This document shows positions 42,723 to 50,726 of a stretch of DNA of 64,000 bases, in pieces; position 1 is the first letter of the stretch; the number at the start of each line of letters is the position of its first letter. A program made the position numbers and the translations under genes. The notes beneath the pieces were generated by a model. That model ran no database searches, had not been told where the DNA came from, and was given only the letters and a program-made list of their open reading frames with translations. Origin of the DNA: Zestomonas insulae (GTDB taxonomy: Bacteria > Pseudomonadota > Gammaproteobacteria > Pseudomonadales > Pseudomonadaceae); NCBI RefSeq assembly GCF_016901015.1, contig NZ_JAFEUP010000007.1, positions 180,170 through 244,169 on the forward strand, given 5' to 3'.

Positions 42723-43640
42723 ATGACCACCCTGTCCCCTGTCCCCCAGGTCGAACGCATCGAGCTCGGCGAACTGGTCTGCTGGCGCGTGCGCACCTCC
42801 GGCGCCGAACTGCTGATCGCCCAACAGGGCGCCCAGGTGCTCAGCTACCAGCGCGACGGCGAAGCGCCACTGATCTGGCTCAGCGAACAGGCCAGCTACC
42901 GCAAGGGCCAAGGGGTGCGCGGCGGCGTGCCGGTGTGCTGGCCATGGTTCGGCGACCTGCAGCGCAACCCGGCGGCGGTCCAGCAGATGTACCGCGGCAG
43001 CGACCCCGCGCCGGCCCACGGCCTGGTACGCAACCTCGACTGGCAGCTGCTAGAGGTAGATGCACGCGCCGACGCGGTCGACCTCGACTTCGCCTTCATC
43101 CAGCCCGAGCAGGGCCCGGCCGGCTGGCCGCACAACGTCGACCTGCGCCTGCACATCCATCTCGACCAGCGCCTGCACCTCAGCCTCAGCAGCCACAACC
43201 GCGGCACCCAGCCGGTCAGCCTGAGCCAGGCGCTGCACACCTACTTCGCGGTCAGCGACATCCACCAGGTGCAGGTCGAAGGCCTGGCCGGCAGTCACTA
43301 CATCGAAACCTTGCACGACTGGGAGGAACGCACCCAGCACGGCGACCTGGTGTTCGAAGGCGAAACCGACCGCATCTACCTCGACCTGCCGGAGCGCGTG
43401 AGCATCCTCGACCCGGCCTGGCAGCGCCGCGTGCACCTGCACAGCAGCGGTTCGCGTTCGGCGGTGGTGTGGAACCCATGGATCGACAAGTCGCTGCGCC
43501 TCTCGCAGTTCGCCAGCGACGCCTGGCAGCGCATGCTGTGCATCGAGACCGCCAACGTGCTCGACGATGCCGTGCAGTTGGCCGCCGGTGAGCGCAAGAG
43601 TCTGGCGGTGAGTCTGTGGGCCGAGCCGCTCAGCCGCTGA
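42723..43640 (+). CDS. D-hexose-6-phosphate mutarotase (YeaD-like)
   Basis: A 305-residue aldose-1-epimerase-family protein, expected to interconvert anomers of glucose-6-phosphate and related sugars. Family landmarks are GAQVLSYQRDGEAPLIWLS, VRGGVPVCWPWFGD, HGLVRNLDW with catalytic-type His, LHTYFAVSDI near residue 181, and VVWNPWIDKS. GGAGGT lies 8 bases before the ATG. It is monocistronic, between the terminator at 42643 and the T6SS leader region. Confidence 0.9.
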   Translation: MTTLSPVPQVERIELGELVCWRVRTSGAELLIAQQGAQVLSYQRDGEAPLIWLSEQASYRKGQGVRGGVPVCWPWFGDLQRNPAAVQQMYRGSDPAPAHGLVRNLDWQLLEVDARADAVDLDFAFIQPEQGPAGWPHNVDLRLHIHLDQRLHLSLSSHNRGTQPVSLSQALHTYFAVSDIHQVQVEGLAGSHYIETLHDWEERTQHGDLVFEGETDRIYLDLPERVSILDPAWQRRVHLHSSGSRSAVVWNPWIDKSLRLSQFASDAWQRMLCIETANVLDDAVQLAAGERKSLAVSLWAEPLSR

Positions 43641-43966
43641 AGTAACCATGCGACTAGAATCTTCTACTTAATTAAGCGGAACTTTCTTCACAACTTTTCT
43701 GCAACAACTCCCCATTTCTGAGAAGTGCATCGCTGTTTTCGAAAGTTAATTAACAGCGCAACTTTCGCCGCCACAATTCCGCCCCGCTGCAAACGCTCTG
43801 CCGACTACCCATCCGTGGGTTGCCGCCACCCCACCTGCTACCTAGCATGCCCCTCCGCAGCAGGATCGCTGCGCCAGTGATGCACATGGACGTGCGCAAC
43901 AAGCTGCCCACCGAACGGCGCGATTAGTGTCGGCGTTAGTTGCGCACTTGTTAACTGAGTCAGGGA
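43641..43966 (+). promoter_or_regulatory. 326-base AT-rich leader of the T6SS operon with two TTAATTAA palindromes
   Basis: No gene lies here. The first half is much lower in GC than the rest of the window. It has two perfect palindromes, CTTAATTAAG (43667-43676) and GTTAATTAAC (43745-43754), with centres 78 bases apart. AACTTTC occurs at 43680-43686 and as an inverted pair GAAAGTT (43741-43747) / AACTTTC (43760-43766). No clear sigma54 -24/-12 or strong sigma70 pair was seen. It is the only place for the operon's main promoter and regulator or silencer (MvaT-type) binding. Confidence 0.6.
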
Positions 43967-45478
43967 ATGACCTATATAAATCCACTCGCCGTTGATTATC
44001 TGCGGCTCGCCCAGCACGGCATCGCGCCCGACAACTTTGTCGGCGCCGATATGCGTTATTCCGCGGAATACGAACTGCTGGAAAATGAACTGGGCAAGGC
44101 CGCCGCCCTGCAGGCCGGCAATATCGACTGGGCGCTGGTGCGCAGCCAGGCCGAGGCCCTGCTCGCGACGCAGAGCAAGGATTTGCGCGTCGCTGTCTGG
44201 CTGGTCTGGAGCCTCTACCAGTGCGAGTCGCTCCGCGGTCTGCACGCCGGCCTGCAGATGCTCCACGAGCTGTGCGCCGCGCAGTGGGACGCACTGTTGC
44301 CCAGCAAGCCACGCACCCGCCTCGCCGCCCTCACCTGGCTGGCGCAACGCCTCGAGCAGCTAGGCGGTGCGCTGCCGGCATCCGTTGCTGAACCGCTGGC
44401 GCGGGCACTGATAGAAGTGCTCACGGCATTCGACAGTCTGCTAACCGCGCGCTTCGACGCGCCCGCACTATCTCTACACGCGCTGATCCAAAGCCTGCAG
44501 GAGCTGCTCACCAGCACGCCAACCGCCGCGCCGGTGCGGCCTGCTCAGCCGCTGGCGGTTGCACCGAACGGCATGCCGGACAACGACGCCGAGGCCCAGC
44601 GCCAGCTGCGCCACCTGCAGGAGCTCGCCCGCCCCTTGGCCAGCTACTGGCTCACCCAACGCCCCGGCGACCCACGCGCCGTGCGCCTGGCGCGCGGCCT
44701 GCAATGGCTGGCGATCGACAGCCTGCCGACTTGCGACGACGCGCGCATCACCACCTTGCGCGGCCTGCCGGCGGGCAAGGTGGCCAGCTACCGTGAGCGC
44801 CTGCAACAGAAGCCGAGTGGCGAACTGCTCGCCGAACTGGAGGCCAGCGTGGCCCGCGCGCCGTTCTGGCTCGACGGTCAGCGTCTGGTCTGGCAGTGCC
44901 TGCAACTGCTCGGCGCGCCCATTGCAATGCGCGAAGTGGAAGGCCAGCTGGCGCTGTTTCTGCAACGTCTGGATGGCGTGGAGACCCTGCACTTTCACGA
45001 CGGTACGCCGTTCGCCGACGCCGAGACCCTGGTTTGGATCGCCACCCAGGTCCGCCCTCAACCGCTGGCGCCCCTCGACTCCAACCGCTCCGCGGCCGAC
45101 GCGCCGGCCTGGACCCAGGCCCTCGACACAGGACGCGCCACCCTGCGCCAGCACAACCTGAAAGCCGCCGTGCGCCTGTTAAAGGATGGCATGCGCACTG
45201 CCCGCGGCGGTCGCGAACAGTTCTTCTGGCAACTGACCCTGGCCCGCCTGTGCGTCGAGGCCAGCCGTTACGAACTGGCAAAACCGCTGCTCGAATCGCT
45301 CGACCGGCAACTGCTCAGCACTGGCGTAGCCGACTGGGAACCCGACCTCGCGCTGGAAGTCCTGCAGTTGCTGCACAGCTGCTGCCAGCGCCTGACCCGC
45401 AAGAACGATCCCGGCGACCAGCAACACGAAATTCACCGCCGGTTGTGCCGCCTCGACCTCGAGGCGGTGCTGGATTGA
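43967..45478 (+). CDS. tssA: T6SS cap protein TssA
   Basis: TssA caps the growing sheath and docks to the baseplate. The 503-residue protein has the ImpA_N domain (about 1-180; GADMRYSAEYELLENELGKA near residue 27 is its hallmark). A linker with Pro/Ala (about 185-205) leads to a VasJ-like C-terminal region (about 210-503). ATG 43967 has AGGGA immediately adjacent, which is a poor spacing; the next ATG (residue 29) would cut into the domain. It is first in the T6SS operon, 27 bases before tssB. Confidence 0.92.
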   Translation: MTYINPLAVDYLRLAQHGIAPDNFVGADMRYSAEYELLENELGKAAALQAGNIDWALVRSQAEALLATQSKDLRVAVWLVWSLYQCESLRGLHAGLQMLHELCAAQWDALLPSKPRTRLAALTWLAQRLEQLGGALPASVAEPLARALIEVLTAFDSLLTARFDAPALSLHALIQSLQELLTSTPTAAPVRPAQPLAVAPNGMPDNDAEAQRQLRHLQELARPLASYWLTQRPGDPRAVRLARGLQWLAIDSLPTCDDARITTLRGLPAGKVASYRERLQQKPSGELLAELEASVARAPFWLDGQRLVWQCLQLLGAPIAMREVEGQLALFLQRLDGVETLHFHDGTPFADAETLVWIATQVRPQPLAPLDSNRSAADAPAWTQALDTGRATLRQHNLKAAVRLLKDGMRTARGGREQFFWQLTLARLCVEASRYELAKPLLESLDRQLLSTGVADWEPDLALEVLQLLHSCCQRLTRKNDPGDQQHEIHRRLCRLDLEAVLD

Positions 45479-45505
45479 CCCGCTGAACACACAGGAGAAA
45501 CACCC

Positions 45506-46018
45506 ATGGCCAAGGAAGGCACCGTCGCACCGAAGGAACGTATCAGCGTCACCTTCAAACCGGCGACCGGCAACACCCAGGAAGACCTCGAGCTGCCGCT
45601 GAAACTGATGGTCCTCGGCGATTTCACCCAGCGCAGCGACCCGCGCAAACTGGAGGAGCGCAAACCCATCGCCATCGACAAGCACAGCTTCGACGAGGTG
45701 CTGGCCAAGCAGGAGCTGCAGCTCGACCTCGCCGTCGCCAATCGCCTGCAGGACGAGCCGGACGCCAGTGAATTGGGTCTGCAGCTGCGCTTCAACGCGC
45801 TGGAGGATTTTCACCCCGCCCAGCTGGTCAGCCAGGTCCCCGAGCTGCGCCAGCTGATGGAGCTGCGCGACGCCCTGGTGGCCCTCAAGGGCCCGTTGGG
45901 CAATGCCCCCGCGTTTCGCGCCGCCATCGAGAAGGTGCTCGCCGACGAGGAGTCGCGCGGGCGCGTATTGGCTGAGTTGGGCCTGATCCCTGCGCCTGTC
46001 TCCGCTGACGAGGAGTAA
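45506..46018 (+). CDS. tssB: T6SS sheath small subunit TssB
   Basis: TssB pairs with TssC to form the contractile sheath. It is 170 residues, normal length, with the conserved PLKLMVLGDFTQRSDPRKLEER near residue 31 and LQLRFNALEDFHPAQL near 90. AGGAG precedes the ATG at a good distance. Its stop is 4 bases before the tssC ATG, matching the obligate pairing. Confidence 0.97.
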   Translation: MAKEGTVAPKERISVTFKPATGNTQEDLELPLKLMVLGDFTQRSDPRKLEERKPIAIDKHSFDEVLAKQELQLDLAVANRLQDEPDASELGLQLRFNALEDFHPAQLVSQVPELRQLMELRDALVALKGPLGNAPAFRAAIEKVLADEESRGRVLAELGLIPAPVSADEE

Positions 46019-46022
46019 TGTG

Positions 46023-47498
46023 ATGAACAACCCGAACGCCGTCAGCTCCGCGCGCAGCCTCAGCGACACCGGTCTGCTCGACCGCATCATTGCCGAAACC
46101 CGGCTGAACCCCGACGACGAGGCCTATGACATCGCCAAGCGCGGAGTCAGCGCCTTCATCACCGAGCTGCTGAAGCCGGACAACCGCCACGAGCCGGTGA
46201 AGAAGGCCCTGGTCGACCGGATGATCGCCGAGATCGACGGCAAACTCAGCCGGCAGATGGACGAGATCCTCCACCACGCCGAGTTTCAGGCACTGGAGTC
46301 GGCGTGGCGCGGCCTCAAGCTGTTGGTCGAGCGCACCGACTTCCGCGAGAACATCAAGTTCGAGCTGCTCAACGTGTCCAAGCAGGACCTGCTCGACGAC
46401 TTCGAGGACAGCCCGGAGCTCGTCCAGTCCGGTCTCTACAAGCACGTCTACAGCGCCGAGTACGGCCAGTTCGGCGGCGAGCCAGTGGGTGCCATCGTGG
46501 CCAACTACTACTTCGATCCGAGCGCGCCGGACATCAAGACCCTGCAGCATGTCGCCGCCGTCGCCAGCATGGCCCATGCGCCGTTCATCGCCGCCGCGGG
46601 CCCGCAGTTCTTCGGCCTGGCCAGCTTCACCGGGCTGCCCGATCTGAAGGACCTCAAGGATCACTTCGAAGGCCCGCAGTTCGCCAAGTGGCAGAGCTTT
46701 CGCGAGCGCGAGGACGCACGCTACGTTGGCCTGACCGTGCCGCGCTTCCTGCTGCGCACGCCGTACGATCCACGCGAGAACCCGGTCAAGCGCTTCGTCT
46801 ACCAGGAGACCGTGGCCCACGACCACGAGCACTATCTGTGGGGCAACACCGCCTACACCTTGGCCAGTCGTCTCACCGAAAGCTTCGCCAAGTACCGCTG
46901 GTGTCCGAACATCATCGGCCCGCAGAGCGGCGGCGCGGTCGACGATCTGCCGCTGCACCACTTCGAAAGCATGGGCGAGATCGAGACCAAGATTCCCACC
47001 GAAGCACTGGTCACCGACCGCCGCGAATACGAACTGGCCGAACAGGGTTTCATCGCCCTGACCATGCGCAAGGGCAGCGACAACGCCGCGTTCTTCTCGG
47101 CCAACTCGGCGCAGAAACCGAAATTCTTCGGCAACAGCGAGGAGGGCAAGCACGCCGAGCTCAACTACAAGCTCGGCACCCAGTTGCCCTACCTGTTCAT
47201 CGTCAACCGCCTGGCCCATTACCTCAAGGTCCTGCAGCGCGAACAGATCGGCGCCTGGAAGGAGCGCACTGACCTCGAGCAGGAGCTGAACAAGTGGATT
47301 CGCCAGTACGTTGCCGATCAGGAAAACCCCAGCGCCGAAGTGCGCAGTCGGCGGCCGCTGCGTGCCGCGCAGGTGCTGGTCAGCGATGTCGAGGGCGAGC
47401 CGGGCTGGTATCGGGTCAGCTTGAACGTGCGCCCGCACTTCAAGTACATGGGCGCCGACTTCACCCTGTCGCTGGTCGGCAGGCTGGACAAGGAGTAG
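46023..47498 (+). CDS. tssC: T6SS sheath large subunit TssC
   Basis: TssC is the major sheath subunit, recycled by ClpV. It has 491 residues from ATG 46023; a GTG three bases earlier is spaced too close to GAGGAG. Typical blocks are ESAWRGLKLLVERTDF near residue 94, GAIVANYYFDPSAPDIKTLQ near 155, and VPRFLLRTPYDPRENPV near 240. The C-terminal VRPHFKYMGADFTLSLVG is also present. Confidence 0.98.
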   Translation: MNNPNAVSSARSLSDTGLLDRIIAETRLNPDDEAYDIAKRGVSAFITELLKPDNRHEPVKKALVDRMIAEIDGKLSRQMDEILHHAEFQALESAWRGLKLLVERTDFRENIKFELLNVSKQDLLDDFEDSPELVQSGLYKHVYSAEYGQFGGEPVGAIVANYYFDPSAPDIKTLQHVAAVASMAHAPFIAAAGPQFFGLASFTGLPDLKDLKDHFEGPQFAKWQSFREREDARYVGLTVPRFLLRTPYDPRENPVKRFVYQETVAHDHEHYLWGNTAYTLASRLTESFAKYRWCPNIIGPQSGGAVDDLPLHHFESMGEIETKIPTEALVTDRREYELAEQGFIALTMRKGSDNAAFFSANSAQKPKFFGNSEEGKHAELNYKLGTQLPYLFIVNRLAHYLKVLQREQIGAWKERTDLEQELNKWIRQYVADQENPSAEVRSRRPLRAAQVLVSDVEGEPGWYRVSLNVRPHFKYMGADFTLSLVGRLDKE

Positions 47499-47502
47499 CG
47501 GC

Positions 47503-47931
47503 ATGCGCGGCTACGGCAGCTTGTTCGAGCGCCTCAACGGCAGTGCCGCGCAGCGCGCCGGCTGGAGCCAGGAGACGGCCATCGGCGCTTCGGTGGCAGC
47601 ACACCTGGCGCGGATGCTCAGCACCCGCGCCGGCAGCGTGCAAACGCTGCCCGACTATGGGCTTCCCGATCTCAACGACCTGCGCCTGTCGCTGCACGAC
47701 GCCCGGCAACAGGCGCGCGCCGCCATCGAAGGCTTCATCGAAGCCTACGAGCCGCGCCTGAGCCAGGTGCGCGTGCTCAGCCAAGCCAACCACCGCGATC
47801 CGCTGAGTCTGGCGTTCGCCATCGACGCGCAGCTCGAGGTCGACGGTTGCCGGCGCCCGGTGTGCTTCTACGCGCAGTTGGACGGCAGCGGCCAGGTCCG
47901 CGTCGACACCGGTGCCGGGCAGCTTCGCTGA
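47503..47931 (+). CDS. tssE: T6SS baseplate protein TssE (gp25-like)
   Basis: TssE is the gp25-like wedge protein of the baseplate. It is 142 residues with SLFERLNG at the start and the gp25 signature TLPDYGLPDLNDL near residue 48. A conserved EPRLSQVRV block lies near 87. AAGGAG lies 7 bases before ATG 47503, overlapping the end of tssC. It is followed by tssF after 31 bases. Confidence 0.94.
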   Translation: MRGYGSLFERLNGSAAQRAGWSQETAIGASVAAHLARMLSTRAGSVQTLPDYGLPDLNDLRLSLHDARQQARAAIEGFIEAYEPRLSQVRVLSQANHRDPLSLAFAIDAQLEVDGCRRPVCFYAQLDGSGQVRVDTGAGQLR

Positions 47932-47962
47932 CCGCCACGGCACGCTCAAGGAAGAGCCCGCA

Positions 47963-49750
47963 ATGTCCTTCAACCGTTACTACCAGAGCGAACTCAGTGC
48001 CCTGCGCCAGCTCGGCAAGCGTTTCGCCGAACGTCATCCGACGCTGGCACCGTTTCTCGGCCAGAGCGGCCGCGACCCGGATGTGGAGCGCTTGCTGGAA
48101 GGCTTTGCCTTCCTCACCGGGCGCCTGCACCAGCGCCTCGATGACGAGCTGCCCGAGCTGACCCATTCGCTGATGCACCTGTTGTGGCCGAACTACATGC
48201 GCCCGCTGCCAGCGCTAAGCATGCTCGAATTCGATCCGCTGCGACGGCCCGGCCCGGCGCTGTGGGTGCCCCGCCACACGCCGGTCGAGTCGCGGGAGAT
48301 CGCCGGCACCCGCTGCCGCTTCCGCACCGCGTACGCCACCGAGGTACTGCCGCTGGGCTTGACCGCGCTCGGCTACCAGGCACGCGCCGAAGGTGCCCTG
48401 CTCAGCGCCCGTCTGCACTTGACCGTCGAAGGCCACCTCGGCGAGCTGCGCCTGCAGCGCCTGCGCCTGCACCTGAGCGGCGAACGCCACATCAGCCAGA
48501 CGCTGTATCTGAATCTGCTGCGCCATCTCGACCGCCTCGAGGCGCACCTGCTCGACGCCAGCGGCAACCCGCTGCGCGATGCCCATGGCACGCCACTGCC
48601 GGCGGTGCTGCTCGATCCCGCACAACTGCAACCGCTCGGATTCGCCGACGACGAAGCGCTGCTGCCCGGCCCGGCGAACAGCTTTGCCGGCTATCGGCTG
48701 CTGCAGGAGTACTTCGCCTTCCAGGACAAATACCTGTTCGTCGAACTCGGCGGGCTCGACGTCCTGCAACGCCTGCCCGCGGCCCAGCTGCAGCAGGCGC
48801 GCGGGCTTGAGTTGCGCTTCAGCCTGAGCAATTCGGGGCTGCAACGCCTGCAGCCGAGCCTCGACAACCTGCGCCTGCATTGCACCCCGGTGGTCAACCT
48901 GTTCAGCCACGACGCGCTGCCGATCCGTCTCGATCACCAGCGCGATCAGTACCGCGTGCTGCCGGCCGAACTGGAGCCGGCGCACTGCGGGGTGTTCTCG
49001 ATCGATCAAGTCACCGGCTGGCAGCCGGGCGGCATGGGTTACCAGGCCTACGTGCCATTCGAATCGTTCCTGCATGCCAGTGCCCGCGATGGCCTGCCGA
49101 CGCGGCACTACAGCGTGCGCCAACAGCCCTCGCTGCTCGACGGCAGCCTGGAAACCTACCTGCGCTTCGCGCCCGGCGACTGGTCGGCCCCGGAAACCCT
49201 GTCGATCGAGCTGACCTGCACAAATCAAAACCTGCCGCAGCAGCTGAGGCTCGGCGACATCTGCCAGGTCTGCGAAGGCACTCCCGATTCGCTGAGCTTC
49301 CGCAACATCAGCGCCGCCACACCCAGCTATGCACCCGCCCTGCAGCAAGACGTGCTGTGGAAGCTGATCAGCCATATGTCACTCAACTACCTGTCGCTGA
49401 ACGACGTCGGCGGGCTGAAAGCCATCCTCGAAACCTACGACCTGCCGCGCTATCACGACCGCCAGGCGGCCCAGGCCAGTCAGCGCCTGCTCGATGGCCT
49501 GCGGCATATCCAGCAGCGCCCGGTAGACCGCCTGCTGCGCGGCCTGCCGATCCGCGGCATCCGCACCGAACTGAGCCTGGACAGCGACGGCTTCCGCAGC
49601 ACCGGCGAGCTGTTTCTGTTCGCCTCGGTGCTCAACGAATTCTTTGCCCTCTACGTCAGCCTCAACGCCTATCACGAGCTGCACGCCCGCAGCAGCCAAG
49701 GAGATCTGTACCAATGGACACCGCGCCTGGGCCAGCAGCCCCTGCTGTGA
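47963..49750 (+). CDS. tssF: T6SS baseplate protein TssF
   Basis: Baseplate wedge component that works with TssG, TssE and TssK. The 595-residue product begins MSFNRYYQSELSALRQLGKRFAERHP, the family start. Other blocks are DPDVERLLEGFAFLTGRLHQRLDDELPELTHSL cut into shorter conserved pieces, and GLKAILETYDLPR near residue 485. ATG 47963 is preceded by AGGAAGAG. It overlaps tssG by 37 bases. Confidence 0.96.
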   Translation: MSFNRYYQSELSALRQLGKRFAERHPTLAPFLGQSGRDPDVERLLEGFAFLTGRLHQRLDDELPELTHSLMHLLWPNYMRPLPALSMLEFDPLRRPGPALWVPRHTPVESREIAGTRCRFRTAYATEVLPLGLTALGYQARAEGALLSARLHLTVEGHLGELRLQRLRLHLSGERHISQTLYLNLLRHLDRLEAHLLDASGNPLRDAHGTPLPAVLLDPAQLQPLGFADDEALLPGPANSFAGYRLLQEYFAFQDKYLFVELGGLDVLQRLPAAQLQQARGLELRFSLSNSGLQRLQPSLDNLRLHCTPVVNLFSHDALPIRLDHQRDQYRVLPAELEPAHCGVFSIDQVTGWQPGGMGYQAYVPFESFLHASARDGLPTRHYSVRQQPSLLDGSLETYLRFAPGDWSAPETLSIELTCTNQNLPQQLRLGDICQVCEGTPDSLSFRNISAATPSYAPALQQDVLWKLISHMSLNYLSLNDVGGLKAILETYDLPRYHDRQAAQASQRLLDGLRHIQQRPVDRLLRGLPIRGIRTELSLDSDGFRSTGELFLFASVLNEFFALYVSLNAYHELHARSSQGDLYQWTPRLGQQPLL

Positions 49751-50721
49751 GCCGCGCCGCGCCCGCGACGCATGGCGCCAGCCTGTACCAGCTGCTGCCG
49801 CGCCTGCTGACGACGTTGCGCGCCCGCCATCCTGAACTCGACGACGAGGCGCTGCAGCAACGCCTGGAGTTTCGCGCCAATCCCAGCCTGGGTTTTCCGG
49901 CACGCGACATCGCGCGGGTGGACTACCTCGAGGAGCAGGGCGAGTGTCGCGTGCAGCTGCGCCTCAACGTGCTCGGCCTGAGCGGTGGCGCCTCGCCGCT
50001 GCCGGGCTTCTACGCGAGCATGGCGCTGGGCGATGACGGTCAGCCGGTGCGCGCCTTTCTCGACCTGTTCAACGATCGGCTGCAACGCCTGCTGCTGCCG
50101 GTCTGGCGCAAGTATCGCTACCCGGCCTGCTTCCAGCCGGGCGCCCGCGACGCCTTCTCGCAGCGCCTGTTCGCCCTCGCCGGCGTCGCCGACCCGCGCC
50201 TGCGCGACACGTCCGCGCTGGACTGGCAGCGCCTGCTGCCTTACCTCGGCGTACTCGGCATGCGCGCACATTCGGCGAGCCTGATCACGACGCTGCTGCG
50301 TTACTACTTCGCCCATGCCGAGCTGCATGTCGAACCCTGCAGTGCCCGCCGGTTACGCATCGACCCGGGCCAGCGCAATCGCCTCGGCCAGGCCAATCAT
50401 CGCCTCGGCGACAGTCTGGTCCTCGGCGCCACGCTGCGTGACCGCAGCGGCCGGTTTCGCATTCGCCTAGCGCAGCTGAGCTGGCCGCGCTTGCAGACCT
50501 TTCTCCCCGACGGAGCCGCTTACCGCCCCTTGCAGGCGCTGGTGCGCCTGCTGCTGCGCGATCCGCTCGAGCACGAGCTGCGTCTGGAACTGGCAGCCGG
50601 TGCGCTGCGCCCGCTGCGTCTGGATGGCGGTCGCGACTACCGCCTCGGCTGGACTACCTGGCTTGGCCCGGCAGTTATGACTGGCGGCGTCACCCTCGCC
50701 CCCCGGCCCCTTCAAGGATGA
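49714..50721 (+). CDS. tssG: T6SS baseplate protein TssG
   Basis: Partner of TssF in the wedge. It is 335 residues with LYQLLPRLLTT near residue 24, RLEFRANPSLGFPARDI and the conserved GLSGGASPLPGFY near residue 95. ATG 49714 is supported by AAGGAG 10 bases upstream and overlaps tssF. A GTG at 49747, overlapping the tssF stop, would give a product 11 residues shorter but has no ribosome site. The gene ends in an ATGA overlap with the clpV region. Confidence 0.92.
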   Translation: MDTAPGPAAPAVSRAAPATHGASLYQLLPRLLTTLRARHPELDDEALQQRLEFRANPSLGFPARDIARVDYLEEQGECRVQLRLNVLGLSGGASPLPGFYASMALGDDGQPVRAFLDLFNDRLQRLLLPVWRKYRYPACFQPGARDAFSQRLFALAGVADPRLRDTSALDWQRLLPYLGVLGMRAHSASLITTLLRYYFAHAELHVEPCSARRLRIDPGQRNRLGQANHRLGDSLVLGATLRDRSGRFRIRLAQLSWPRLQTFLPDGAAYRPLQALVRLLLRDPLEHELRLELAAGALRPLRLDGGRDYRLGWTTWLGPAVMTGGVTLAPRPLQG

Positions 50722-50726
50722 ATGCC

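Noticed and set aside
43641..43966. A sigma54 -24/-12 promoter before tssA
   Set aside because: Sought because a sigma54 activator is in the operon, but no GG-N10-GC pair in a TGGCAC/TTGC context was found.
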